Part shown: one piece after another, positions 30,877-42,224 of the stretch | Numbering within the stretch: position 1 is the stretch's first letter | How the letters are laid out: every line of letters starts with the position of its first letter | Source of the DNA: Sinorhizobium arboris LMG 14919 | GTDB taxonomy: Bacteria; Pseudomonadota; Alphaproteobacteria; Rhizobiales; Rhizobiaceae | Direction: 5' to 3' | Length of the DNA: 64,000 bases | Assembly (NCBI RefSeq): GCF_000427465.1 | Contig: NZ_KE386497.1 | Coordinates: 504,804 to 568,803 of the forward strand | Notes under the pieces: generated by a model | The model's database searches: none | Told to the model about the DNA's origin: nothing | Seen by the model: the letters and a program-made list of their open reading frames with translations, nothing else | Translations under genes and position numbers: made by a program

Positions 30877-32595
30877 ATGATGGCCCCTGCGGCGGCAACA
30901 AAACGACCATGCGTACCGCTCCGCCGCCAGCTTGAGGAGATCGTTGGAGCTAGATTTGTTCTGTGCTCTCCTCAGCGACAGCGGCGCTTCACACGCGGCT
31001 ACCGCTTCGGCGAAGGAGAGGCGGTCGCAGTTGTCCTGCCGGGGACGCTTGTGCAGTTCTGGAGAGTGCTCGAGACCTGCGTGAATGGCGGGAACGCCGT
31101 TATCGCTCAGGCGGCGAATACAGGGCTGACCGGAGGCTCAACGCCTCACGGTGTTGGGTATGACCGCGACGTGGTCGTCATCAACACAATGCGGATCAAG
31201 TCCCTTCATCTCCTGGCAGAGGGTCGGCAGGTTGTCGCGTTTCCTGGAACGACCTTGGACGAACTCGAAAAGGCGCTGAAGCCGCTCGGACGCGAGCCGC
31301 ATTCCGTTATTGGATCATCCTGCCTTGGCGCCTCCGTGATCGGCGGGATCTGCAATAACTCCGGCGGATCCCTCATCCAAAGAGGCCCGGCCTACACCGA
31401 ACTCGCGCTGTACGCCCGAGTTGATGCGGACGGAAGGCTAAGTCTGGTCAATCACCTTGGTATTGACCTCGGAGATAACCCGGAGGAAATGCTTTCCCGC
31501 CTGGACCGAAAGGGGTACCGGCCCGACCAAGTCATGTGGGATGGCAGCAAGGCTGCATCAGATCGCGAATACGCCGATCACGTCCGCAACATTGATGCTC
31601 CCACGCCCGCTCGGTTCAATGCGGATCCAAGGCGGCTGTTCGAAGTCTCCGGGTCAGCGGGCAAGGTCATCGTCTTCGCGGTGCGGCTCGACACATTCGA
31701 AGCGGTCAGGGATGCACGGGTCTTCTACATCGGCACGAATGATCCCGACGAACTCACGCGTATCAGGCGCGCCATGCTTTCGTCCTTTTCCATGCTACCT
31801 GTAGCGGCGGAGTACATTCATCGTGATGCCTTCGACATCGCGGAGTGCTATGGCAAGGATACCTTTCTTCTCATCAAGACGTTGGGGCCTGGACACCTGC
31901 CGAAGCTCTTTGCCGCGAAGAGCCGGTTCGACGCGCTTGCGGAACGGCTTTCATTCCTGCCGGCGAACTTGAGTGATCGGGTCATGCAGGCTTTCAGCCG
32001 TCCTTTTCCGTCTCACCTTCCTCCACGGCTCAAGCAATTCCGCAACCGGTTCCAGCATCATCTGATGATCAAGACAGCAGGCTCAGCGGTGAACGAAACG
32101 AGCAGCCTTCTTGCGTCCCTTTTCCGTTCCGAAGCCAGCGATTTCTTCGAATGCACCCCGCAGGAGGGATTGGCCGCGTTCCTCCACCGTTTCGCGGTTG
32201 CCGGGGCAGCCGTGCGCTACCGCGCTATCCACGGAGCGACGACCGGGGGCATCGTCGCTCTCGACGTCGCGTTGCCAAGGAATGAGACCGATTGGATCGA
32301 AAGGCTTCCTGACGAGGTCGAGCAACTGATCCTGAAAAAGCTCTACTATGGACACTTCTTCTGCCACGTCTTCCATCAGGATTATATCGTCAAGAAGGAA
32401 GTCGACTGGCTGGAAACTGAACACAAGATCCTCGAACTGCTGGACCGGCGAAATGCGCGCTACCCGGCCGAGCACAACGTCGGGCATCTCTACAAAGCCG
32501 AGGATGCCGTGGTGGCCCACTATCGCGAACTCGACCCGTGCAACTGCTTCAACCCGGGTATTGGCCGGACCTCGAAACGGTTGCGCTGGTGCTGA
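30877..32595 (+). CDS. dld: FAD-dependent D-lactate dehydrogenase (quinone), membrane-associated
   Basis: A 572-residue respiratory Dld: N-terminal FAD-binding-4 domain (IAQAANTGLTGGSTPHG near residue 72, IGGICNNSGGSLIQRGPAY near residue 155) and the C-terminal domain specific to membrane-bound D-lactate dehydrogenase. Oxidises D-lactate to pyruvate and feeds electrons to quinone. ATG follows GGAGAAAA. D-lactate is what the glyoxalase route makes from methylglyoxal, so it fits as the last step of an acetone/acetol pathway. Confidence 0.92.
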   Translation: MMAPAAATKRPCVPLRRQLEEIVGARFVLCSPQRQRRFTRGYRFGEGEAVAVVLPGTLVQFWRVLETCVNGGNAVIAQAANTGLTGGSTPHGVGYDRDVVVINTMRIKSLHLLAEGRQVVAFPGTTLDELEKALKPLGREPHSVIGSSCLGASVIGGICNNSGGSLIQRGPAYTELALYARVDADGRLSLVNHLGIDLGDNPEEMLSRLDRKGYRPDQVMWDGSKAASDREYADHVRNIDAPTPARFNADPRRLFEVSGSAGKVIVFAVRLDTFEAVRDARVFYIGTNDPDELTRIRRAMLSSFSMLPVAAEYIHRDAFDIAECYGKDTFLLIKTLGPGHLPKLFAAKSRFDALAERLSFLPANLSDRVMQAFSRPFPSHLPPRLKQFRNRFQHHLMIKTAGSAVNETSSLLASLFRSEASDFFECTPQEGLAAFLHRFAVAGAAVRYRAIHGATTGGIVALDVALPRNETDWIERLPDEVEQLILKKLYYGHFFCHVFHQDYIVKKEVDWLETEHKILELLDRRNARYPAEHNVGHLYKAEDAVVAHYRELDPCNCFNPGIGRTSKRLRWC

Positions 32596-32642
32596 ACGGA
32601 CGAAGCCATAGCAGGCAGGCTTTGCGGCAGGAACAGGGAAGC

Positions 32643-32942
32643 CTATTCGGCGGCGACCCGAAATGTCTGTGACTGCGCCTTGTCACCATTCATCAGGTAG
32701 ATCAGACAGCTCGTGCGAAGCAGCGAACTGAAATTCGATATCGAACCGTTGATCTCCAACGCTTCGTCATAGAGGGTCGACAGAAACCGGGCAGTCGAAA
32801 AGCCTTGTTTTTCGGCAATTTCGTCGATTAGCACCCAGAAGGCGGCTTCGAGCTGAATGCTCGTCGAATGGCCGCCAATGCGAACGGAACGGTTAATCGG
32901 GCGGTATCGCTCAGGGTTCTGACCCGCATAGATCTCGCACAT
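32643..32942 (-). CDS. Ribbon-helix-helix (RHH_4-type) protein, copy 2
   Basis: A 99-residue paralogue of the protein at 11086-11346, sharing RIGGHSTSIQLEAAFW and NFSSLLRT. Start ATG at 32942 follows a purine-rich AGAGGGGGG. Probably a DNA-binding regulator. It converges on dld and is divergent from the glyoxalase-like gene. Confidence 0.75.
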   Translation of the reverse strand: MCEIYAGQNPERYRPINRSVRIGGHSTSIQLEAAFWVLIDEIAEKQGFSTARFLSTLYDEALEINGSISNFSSLLRTSCLIYLMNGDKAQSQTFRVAAE

Positions 32943-33133
32943 GCTTCCCCCCTCTATTCCTGTGATTTCCAGTATGCCTCCCCGGCGTTTGATGTCAAAC
33001 ATCGGCCGTGGGCGAACTCACCCGCTCTCGCCCTGACACCGCATTTTGGCGGTCTTTTTTGCCTGCGGTAATCCGCTGCTACCAATGCGTCTCGATCGCG
33101 AGCTAGCGTCTCCTCATGTGGGGAGGCACGACG

Positions 33134-33529
33134 TTGGCAAAAGCAATCCATTCGATGATTCGCGTTCTCGACGAAGCGCGTTCGATTGATTTCTATGACA
33201 AGGCCTTCGGACTCAAAGTGGCCGATCGGCTGGATTTCGACACCTTCACGCTTATCTACATGAGCAATGATGAGAGCGAATTCGAGGTCGAACTTACCAT
33301 CAACAAAGGCCGTACCGAGGCCTATACCCTTGGCGACGGCTACGGCCATCTCGCAGTTTCAGTGGATGATCTCGATAGCGTGCATGCGCGCGTCGCGGCT
33401 GCCGGCCTGAACCCCAATAAGATCGTCGAATTCAACCGCGAAGGCGCTCTCTTCGCCCGCTTCTTCTTCATCACCGATCCGGACGGCTACAAGATCGAGG
33501 TTTTGCAGCGTCATGGTCGATTCAAATAG
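33134..33529 (+). CDS. VOC/glyoxalase I-like protein
   Basis: A 131-residue vicinal-oxygen-chelate protein of the lactoylglutathione lyase type. Two beta-alpha-beta-beta-beta modules: SMIRVLDEARSIDFYDKAFG at the N-terminus and GHLAVSVDDLD, then FFITDPDGYKIEVLQ at the C-terminus. His, Glu and the final Glu can act as metal ligands. I prefer the TTG at 33134 (GGGAGG upstream), giving the usual MAKAIHSM start. It would turn the hemithioacetal of methylglyoxal into S-lactoylglutathione. No glyoxalase II is in the window. Confidence 0.82.
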   Translation: MAKAIHSMIRVLDEARSIDFYDKAFGLKVADRLDFDTFTLIYMSNDESEFEVELTINKGRTEAYTLGDGYGHLAVSVDDLDSVHARVAAAGLNPNKIVEFNREGALFARFFFITDPDGYKIEVLQRHGRFK

Positions 33530-33602
33530 TGGCGTGGCCCCTGGACGAGGGCGCCGCCTGAGATGCCTGGCTCGCAGGCGATTGCAAAAGGGAGGATGGC
33601 CA

Positions 33603-34133
33603 ATGGCGACTATCTACGACAACCGGCGCGGCATCTCGCGCCGTGAATTGCTGAAACGCGGAACGGTCGGCGCGGCCCTGATTGTTTCCGGTCGAGCGGT
33701 CATCAGTCCCGAGAACGCCTGGGGCCTTGAGGCGACAGCGCTCAGGCCCGAAACTGTTGCGACCCTGATCCTGCTCGCCCGCGACATCTATCCGCACGAC
33801 CAGCTCGCCGACCGCTTCTATGCCATCGCGGTCAAGGGGCAGGACACCAGAGCCGCGCAGCACGCCGCACACAAGGCGCTCATGGAGGACGGCGTCGCCG
33901 ATCTCGACAAGCGCGCCGGCAGCGTCGGCTATCGCGGTCTGTCGTGGGAGGACGATCGGGTCGCGATCCTGCGCGAGATTGAGACGACACCCTTCTTCCA
34001 GGCGGTACGCGGGGACCTCATCGTAAGCCTCTACAATCAAAAGGAGCTTTGGCCAATCTTCGGCTACGAAGGCGAATCCTACTCTGAGGGCGGCTACATC
34101 AACCGCGGTTTCAACGACATCGAGTGGCTTTGA
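33603..34133 (+). CDS. Gluconate 2-dehydrogenase subunit 3-like, Tat-exported
   Basis: A 176-residue small subunit of periplasmic GMC dehydrogenases. The N-terminus has a twin-arginine signal (SRRELLKRGTVGAALIVSG, residues about 12-30). It exports and stabilises the flavoprotein encoded next, 78 bases downstream. Strong SD (GGGAGG). Confidence 0.85.
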   Translation: MATIYDNRRGISRRELLKRGTVGAALIVSGRAVISPENAWGLEATALRPETVATLILLARDIYPHDQLADRFYAIAVKGQDTRAAQHAAHKALMEDGVADLDKRAGSVGYRGLSWEDDRVAILREIETTPFFQAVRGDLIVSLYNQKELWPIFGYEGESYSEGGYINRGFNDIEWL

Positions 34134-34211
34134 GCGAATGCGCCCGCGCCCGAGGAGGCGGCGGGCAGACGGACGCTTTGCACCGCAGAGGCACATTTCG
34201 GGAGGATAATC

Positions 34212-36649
<2,438 letters not shown>

Positions 36650-36652
36650 GCT

Positions 36653-36982
36653 CTAGTTCGAGTTCTCATCCTCCACAGGCACGACGGGAATGAAGCCGAG
36701 TGCATCCAGAATTTCCGAGAGTTCCTCCTGTTGAGCCTCGGAGATCTTTTGGCGCGCGATGTATTCGTCTTGGAGCGTCTGAAGCACGGAACCAGAGATC
36801 GACGGATCGTCGTTTGCGCGCGACCACTCTTCGTAGACGGCCTGATCGGCCGCGAGAAGTCGGCGGTGTTTGCGAACCGCAGAGACTGCCAGTGCTTCAA
36901 GCTCCGACTTGTTCATCGCACTGTAGCGCGCCTCTTTCCCCCTTCTTGCGTCGTTCACCTCGGATGAGCCAATATCGTTCAT
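36653..36982 (-). CDS. traM: TraM, antiactivator of TraR
   Basis: A 109-residue TraM: helical core (LEALAVSAVRKHRRLLAADQ near residue 38) and the conserved end ILDALGFIPVV. TraM binds TraR and blocks DNA binding, setting the quorum threshold. I use ATG 36982 (GGGAGA upstream). Convergent with traR, as on Ti/pNGR234a-type plasmids. Confidence 0.9.
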   Translation of the reverse strand: MNDIGSSEVNDARRGKEARYSAMNKSELEALAVSAVRKHRRLLAADQAVYEEWSRANDDPSISGSVLQTLQDEYIARQKISEAQQEELSEILDALGFIPVVPVEDENSN

Positions 36983-37127
36983 CCGCTTCTCCCTGATTTC
37001 ACTGCCCAGAACCAAATTTCCGCATATCGCTCAACCGCTCCATCCCCGTGTCGAGCCAAGGCAGTTGAATCAAAACTCAACATTTTAAGCTGCTGCCGTG
37101 GATCGAAAGGCATTTCGATGCTAACGC

Positions 37128-37166
37128 GTTTACATACTTTAGTTGATAAACTTAGAGTGTGTAAAC
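37128..37166. promoter_or_regulatory. Extended dyad upstream of XRE regulator
   Basis: Outer perfect arms GTTTACA and TGTAAAC, with inner near-palindromic CTTTAGTT and AAACTTAG around GAT. The 39-bp dyad ends 17 bases before the ATG of the regulator, so autorepression is likely. Confidence 0.6.
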
Positions 37167-37182
37167 GACGATCTTTTGGCGC

Positions 37183-37419
37183 ATGGATATGCGCAAACTG
37201 GTCGGCTCGAATTTCGCCCGCCTGCGTCGGGAGAAAGGCCTGACACAGGAAGAGGTCGAGGCTCGTTCCGGCTTCAGCCAGCAATATCTGAGTGGCCTTG
37301 AGCGCGGGCGGCGCAACCCTACCGTGATTACTCTTTACGAGCTGGCTCAAGCCTTGGGTGTTAGCCACGTTGAGCTGGTGATCCCAACTGAAGAACGCCA
37401 GTTTGCACGCGAGGCATAA
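37183..37419 (+). CDS. XRE-family transcriptional regulator
   Basis: A 78-residue Cro/CI-type helix-turn-helix protein that is little more than its DNA-binding domain (FARLRREKGLTQEEVEARSG, then QYLSGLERGRRNPTVITLYE). There is no clear ribosome site. A dyad operator sits just upstream. Confidence 0.88.
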   Translation: MDMRKLVGSNFARLRREKGLTQEEVEARSGFSQQYLSGLERGRRNPTVITLYELAQALGVSHVELVIPTEERQFAREA

Positions 37420-37462
37420 AATCCTGACGACTGCAGGTTCAAATCGAGCAGGTGATAACTAC

Positions 37463-38059
37463 CTAGTGCTCGTCCATAAACAGCAAGCTTTTGGAATTAT
37501 CGCGGAAATCGCGCTTTTTGTGCGGGCAAGGCCCGGCGGTTTTGCACTTTAGCCCAGCCCCTGATTCTGAAGACAAACCCGCAGCCGCCGGAGCCTTCCT
37601 GCGGCGGGCGACACGGCGGTTGGCATAAATGGTAGAGCCCTCTGGCAGATCGCCCGATACGCGCGGCCGCCCGCGTAGCGGGTTTGCCTCAGCGTAGATC
37701 ACGGCGAGGCGAACCATCTCAGCATCAAGGCTTGGCCAGGTGTCGAGAATACGCTCGACGGGATGCCCGGCTGCCACAGATGCTGCGACATCGTAGACAG
37801 GAACACGAGTGCCTCTGATGACCGGCGTTCCGCCTAAAGCGTCTGGCGAGGTTGAAACGACCTCACGCGCTGCTGCCAGATCGTCCAGCCGTTCGCTGGT
37901 ACCGTTGACGAAGGGCAAAAGATCGATGGTGAGGAATTCGTCGCGCACGGTCCAGTCCTGACGCAGCAGCGCAGCCCACTCGAGGGCGCGGAGCGCGTCA
38001 AGTCGGGCGCCGGCGGTCTTGATGGCGAACAGGCGCTCTTCTGAAGTGAGGCGCCTCAT
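37463..38059 (-). CDS. DUF433 antitoxin-like protein with unusual tail
   Basis: The DUF433 module (ALGGTPVIRGTRVPVYDVAA, then AEMVRLAVIYAEANP) occupies the middle. DUF433 proteins are often antitoxins of DUF5615 PIN-like toxins encoded immediately downstream. No toxin follows here: the last residues (SLLFMDEH and stop) look like the first residues of such a toxin fused in frame and cut off. I use ATG 38059; a TTG at 38098 in the same frame is possible. Confidence 0.7.
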   Translation of the reverse strand: MRRLTSEERLFAIKTAGARLDALRALEWAALLRQDWTVRDEFLTIDLLPFVNGTSERLDDLAAAREVVSTSPDALGGTPVIRGTRVPVYDVAASVAAGHPVERILDTWPSLDAEMVRLAVIYAEANPLRGRPRVSGDLPEGSTIYANRRVARRRKAPAAAGLSSESGAGLKCKTAGPCPHKKRDFRDNSKSLLFMDEH

Positions 38060-38068
38060 TTGAGGCGC
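38051..38068. promoter_or_regulatory. Palindrome over the DUF433 start codon
   Basis: GCGCCTCA, TT, TGAGGCGC: perfect 8-bp arms with a 2-base centre, covering the ATG at 38059. Could be an autorepressor site or an mRNA hairpin hiding the start. Confidence 0.5.
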
Positions 38069-38155
38069 ATTCTTCCTAACATCAGCGGCTATGGGCAAGG
38101 GCGCCGCGGGCCGGAAGATGCGTTACGCTTTCGCCCCAACCATGGAGGCCGCGCC

Positions 38156-38359
38156 ATGTATCCTTTCCGAGATTTCGACTGCATCATCCGTCCGGATGAC
38201 CTTAATTTCCTCCAACGTCTGTTCGAGAACGAACTCGCCAGGACGAAGCTGAAGTCCGATGCGCCGGAAGCTGAAGAACTCGCAAAGAGGCTGATCGCGC
38301 TGTACCAGGAAGGCATCAGGAACCCGGCTGATCTGCTTGAAAGAGTCAAAGTCCGCTAG
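38156..38359 (+). CDS. Hypothetical small protein (67 aa)
   Basis: A 67-residue charged helical protein (IIRPDDLNFLQRLFENELA near its N-terminus). GGAGG seven bases before the ATG and protein-like composition support it. Similar small proteins are widespread in rhizobia but have no function I know. Confidence 0.65.
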   Translation: MYPFRDFDCIIRPDDLNFLQRLFENELARTKLKSDAPEAEELAKRLIALYQEGIRNPADLLERVKVR

Positions 38360-38493
38360 GGCAAAAACGAGCCCGCCCGGACACAGCAGCGCGATAGGCG
38401 GGCCTGAATGGGTGACCACGGGCACAGAATCATTGTAGTGTACGAACAGGATGGACTAGCGGTGCTGAGTACGACCTTTGAGGAGGTCCGAAA

Positions 38494-38787
38494 ATGAAGG
38501 AAGTGCCCTGGCGTGGACCGTTGTGGGTAACGCTCCAAAACGGCATGAGACGCCAGTTCTGCGGGCCCTATGATGCCCTTGATTTCCTGGAGAATGAATG
38601 GCCGAGCCATGGACCGCTGCACGCACGTGCCGTCCGAGCCTGTCGTGCAGCATTGCATCACGCTGAATATGCGAGTTCGGCACGGAATTGCTTCATGGCG
38701 GCATGCGTCGAGGCGTCATTTGCATGCAGCGAAGCTGGCAATCCGCGCTCGCGCGCTGAAGCGAAGATGGTGAGCCGGTACCGCTGA
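38494..38787 (+). CDS. DUF982 family protein
   Basis: A 97-residue DUF982 protein, a family almost confined to rhizobia. Typical pattern: W-G-PLWVTLQNGMRRQFCGPY, then DFLENEWPS, then an alanine-rich helix (CRAALHHAEYASSARNCFMA). Good SD (GGAGG). Function unknown. Confidence 0.8.
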   Translation: MKEVPWRGPLWVTLQNGMRRQFCGPYDALDFLENEWPSHGPLHARAVRACRAALHHAEYASSARNCFMAACVEASFACSEAGNPRSRAEAKMVSRYR

Positions 38788-38895
38788 CGGGCTGAAAGAG
38801 CTGCTCCCTTAAGACATCAGAGTATTTGCGCGCCCTGGTTTCTGCGGCCGTCTTGAGAGATCGATAGTCGCCACGCTGGCGCCGGTCAGGAAGTT

Positions 38896-39471
38896 TCATT
38901 TGGCGACATGACTCGGATGTTGCGCTTTTCGTGACAGCATGGCTCCCGCCGCGAGACCCAGTGCCAGCGCAGCATAGGTCATTCCGATCGATCTCTTCGA
39001 GAGAACGGTCTCCCAACCAGGTGTCAGCCGCTTCGGGACGAGGTGGTAGTCGACCAGGTAGGCAACTGCGGCGGTCAGCGCCGCCTTCCGCAGTACGACG
39101 GTCGGTTCCCTGGAGCGGTCGGCCGCCAGCCATGCTTCGAAGGGCAGAGCCCAGAAGATCGCCGACAGATGATGAGTGCAGTAGCCGAGCAACGTGTGCT
39201 TCGCGTCTGCGATCCTGATGCGGCCGGCATTCTCGCCATGAAGCCAATGGCTCGTGGCATTGGTTGGCTGAAAGACGCTCCGTCGCTCCAATCCGGCGAA
39301 TAGGGCCAGTGCCGCCGTCGTCACTAGGCTTGCGATGGTGCCGCTGGCGACAGCCGACGTGAACGGGCTGCTCCGACTTTGCGGTGACCGACGTTCAGGG
39401 CCTGGCGCACTGATCCGCTGGTTGGAGGAGAAGGTGCTATCTGGAACAGGATCGCGCGCAATGGCCGACAT
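38896..39471 (-). CDS. Hypothetical inner-membrane protein (191 aa)
   Basis: A 191-residue protein with about four hydrophobic segments (near residues 36-58, 95-112, 128-145 and 163-182). ATG 39471 follows GGGAGG. The HWLHGENAGR and CTHHLSAIFWALPFE stretches look conserved-type, but I do not recognise the family. Confidence 0.7.
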   Translation of the reverse strand: MSAIARDPVPDSTFSSNQRISAPGPERRSPQSRSSPFTSAVASGTIASLVTTAALALFAGLERRSVFQPTNATSHWLHGENAGRIRIADAKHTLLGYCTHHLSAIFWALPFEAWLAADRSREPTVVLRKAALTAAVAYLVDYHLVPKRLTPGWETVLSKRSIGMTYAALALGLAAGAMLSRKAQHPSHVAK

Positions 39472-39590
39472 TCGATTGCCTCCCGGTTTGTACACCAAAT
39501 CGCTGCGACGCCGCGATGTTCCGCGCGAGCTCGTCCTTCGGCGGGGCGTTCTGAAACGCGAAGCGCGACCGCTTTTGCTATGTTGCGCGC

Positions 39591-39851
39591 ATGGATCACC
39601 TTGCCCTCATTGAGGAGCACTTGGCAGCGGCGGAAAAGCCAAGGAAAAGGGCCCGAGGTCCACAAATGCGCGTCACCGCAATGGCTGATCCCGCCTTGGA
39701 TACAGCCGCTCTGGTTGAACGAGCTGAGGTCCGCAACGGATCGCTCTTTCCGGTTTCATCCGTCGGGAGAGGGTGGGACTTTGGTCCGGAAATCATCGGC
39801 CGGAACGGCGTGATTGCGGACTTTCACGACGTTCGGATTGGCGGCTGGTAG
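39591..39851 (+). CDS. Possible small protein (86 aa)
   Basis: An 86-residue open frame starting MDHLALIEEHLAAAEK, which resembles the start of a common alphaproteobacterial small helical protein, but the rest (glycine-rich, WDFGPEIIG) does not. No ribosome site. It may be a truncated and refused remnant. Confidence 0.35.
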   Translation: MDHLALIEEHLAAAEKPRKRARGPQMRVTAMADPALDTAALVERAEVRNGSLFPVSSVGRGWDFGPEIIGRNGVIADFHDVRIGGW

Positions 39852-39963
39852 GGACGAGTTCCACCCATGCTGTGAGGCGCCGACGGGACCCGGAATTTCC
39901 GGTGCCGGCCCGAATCCGGACGTTCGCGGGACTGTGTAGCGACCGACATCAGGAGACTTAGAA

Positions 39964-41739
39964 TCATTCAGGGATGCCGGCCTTGCGGAGCCCTTCGATC
40001 CACAGGTCCATCATCCAAGGCAGGCCGAACGGTCGCTTCAGGGTGTAAGAAATTGACATTCCCGGAACCGCAGCCATCAGCCTCTCACCCGCGCGTCGGG
40101 CCGCTTCCAATTGGCCGTCATGGGCCAGGGAGATAGTTAAAGACCGCAAAGCGACTGCATAATTCGGCGACAATTCGATCGCCCGCTCCGCCCAATGCAC
40201 AGCTTCCGAAAAGCGTCGTGCGAAGATGTGGCAGTTCGCGATACCTGCGAAGATTGTGTAAGCCCGCAAGTCGAGCGGGCTGAATCGGCGGGCGATCTCA
40301 AGATTCTGAAGGGCCTTTTCGATCTGCCCGCTAAACAGGAAGGCGAAGGAGGAGTGCATCCGCACGTAAGCCGAGTTCGGGTGGACGCGCAGCGCTTCGT
40401 CTCCGAGTTCAGCACCTCGCTCGGCATCGTCTCCAACGACTGCCAGCGCCCACGCGGCCATTGCCAGCGCGGGGCCGTTCTCGGGGTCCAGGTCGACGGC
40501 GCGCAACGCCGTCTCGCATACCCGCGTCTTGCCTTCTTCGACAGGCTCCAGCCAGCCGCTGATCAATAATCTGCCTAGGCAGTCAGCCAAGGCCGTCCAA
40601 GCATCGGTAAAGGACGGATCGATAGCCAACGCATCTTCCAATACCCGTTCTGCGCGAAGGAAACCCTCGCGCGTATAGGCCTGGAACTCCGGCAGGGCTC
40701 TCAGGTACAGGTCATAGGCAGTGATGTGTTCGGGGCGTTTTCTCCGAGCCCGTTCGATCTCAACCTTTTGCACCCTTGGCTCGATCGCACTGACTACGCT
40801 CTCGGTGACGCGATCTTGCAGGGCGAACACGTCGACGATGTCGCCATCGAAGCGATCTGCCCAGACGTGGGTTTCAGTATCCGCCTCGATTAGCTGGCCC
40901 GTGATGCGGACGCGGTTCCCCGCCTTGCGGATCGAGCCTTCGAGGACATAGCGGACGCCGAGTTCGCGCCCGACACGTCGAATGTCAACTGTCTTTCCCT
41001 TGTAGGTGAAGCTGGAGTTCCTGGCGATAACGAACAGCCAGCGGATCCGGGAGAGCGCGGTGATGATGTCCTCGACCACGCCGTCCGCAAAATACTCCTG
41101 CTCGGGGTCGCCGCTCATGTTCGTGAAGGGCAGGACGGCTATGGAGGGCTTGTCGGGAAACAAAAGCGGTTTCGCGTCCCCTGCTGTTGCGCCCTGCAGC
41201 CGGCGGGCAAAACCAAGAGCGACGGCATAGGCTCTTACGGGTTCCTCAACGTTCTTGACGCTTTGCGGTCCGAGGTCCTCGACGCTGGCCTTCACCTTCC
41301 TTCGGACGTGGTTGTAAGCGTCGCCTGAGAGGCAAATCCCGCCGGGCTCGGCCAACCCCTGGAGCCTGGCTGCGATATTGACGCCGTCGCCGAGGAGATC
41401 GCCAGCGCGAACCATCACGTCGCCGACGTGGACACCGATGCGGAACTGGAGACGATCCTCGCCGGATTGCCCCTCGTTTTCCCGCCAAAGTGCCTCCTGG
41501 ACCGCGATGGCGCACTGGACGGCATCGACGACGCTTGGGAACTCAGCCAGCACACTGTCGCCGGCCGTGTTTGCGATCCTGCCGCCGTGCTCGACAATAA
41601 AGGCGTCCATGATCTCGCGATGGGACATGAGCGTCCGAAGCGTCTGAACTTCGTTGAGGCCCATTAGGCGGGTGTATCCCGCCACATCGGCTGCGAAGAT
41701 CGCCGCCAGCCGCCGTTCGATTCGATCCGCCGCCGACAC
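39964..41739 (-). CDS. Class III adenylate cyclase with TolB-like and TPR domains
   Basis: A 591-residue cytoplasmic protein. Residues about 10-180 form a class III nucleotide cyclase (AAIFAADVAGYTRLMG, then RIGVHVGDVMVRAGDLLGDG). Residues about 195-310 form the TolB-like domain often joined to it (PSIAVLPFTNMSGDPEQEYF). The rest is TPR-like repeats. Rhizobia encode many such proteins, whose signals are mostly unknown. Start is a GTG. Monocistronic. Confidence 0.9.
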   Translation of the reverse strand: MSAADRIERRLAAIFAADVAGYTRLMGLNEVQTLRTLMSHREIMDAFIVEHGGRIANTAGDSVLAEFPSVVDAVQCAIAVQEALWRENEGQSGEDRLQFRIGVHVGDVMVRAGDLLGDGVNIAARLQGLAEPGGICLSGDAYNHVRRKVKASVEDLGPQSVKNVEEPVRAYAVALGFARRLQGATAGDAKPLLFPDKPSIAVLPFTNMSGDPEQEYFADGVVEDIITALSRIRWLFVIARNSSFTYKGKTVDIRRVGRELGVRYVLEGSIRKAGNRVRITGQLIEADTETHVWADRFDGDIVDVFALQDRVTESVVSAIEPRVQKVEIERARRKRPEHITAYDLYLRALPEFQAYTREGFLRAERVLEDALAIDPSFTDAWTALADCLGRLLISGWLEPVEEGKTRVCETALRAVDLDPENGPALAMAAWALAVVGDDAERGAELGDEALRVHPNSAYVRMHSSFAFLFSGQIEKALQNLEIARRFSPLDLRAYTIFAGIANCHIFARRFSEAVHWAERAIELSPNYAVALRSLTISLAHDGQLEAARRAGERLMAAVPGMSISYTLKRPFGLPWMMDLWIEGLRKAGIPE

Positions 41740-42224
41740 GAATGCACCACAAGAGTTTGCCTACGCGAGTTTCGCATCTTCCTTTCCGGACGGCAACTCG
41801 GCTTTGAGGGGAAACTCCCCGGAGTTGCTCGGTGTATGCAGTCGGGGCGGCTTTCGACTCGTTTCAGGCTGCGCGACGACACTGTCACCACCAGCATTCG
41901 ATCCAATCGAGATCGGCGTTATTCCGCGGAGTGAACTGGATTAGGAGTGCATCAGGGTGCCATTCTCTAAAGTCAGCTTCGGCGCGAAGCCGCCGTCCGG
42001 CGTCTGCGCATTGGGTTTCCGCTCACCTGACACCTTTGCCGCTGGCGGCGAGACCTGGAAGGACCGGATTGGGCTCAATCGAGCCATTCCCGGTCCTCGT
42101 CCCCTACGGCCGCAAGGGGCTCAAACGAGCCATTCCCGCCCCACGCCCGCAAAGGAGCCGGAAAGCGAAGTTGCGGGCCCTCATACTGCGGAAAAACAGA
42201 GAACAGCTTGAAGGCGTTCACACT
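41740..42224. other. Intergenic region with short direct repeats
   Basis: No credible gene. It contains two copies of a 22-bp repeat, GGGCTCAA(T/A)CGAGCCATTCCCG, at 42071-42092 and 42117-42138, each with a GGCTC/GAGCC hairpin. The remainder looks like decayed DNA. Confidence 0.6.
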
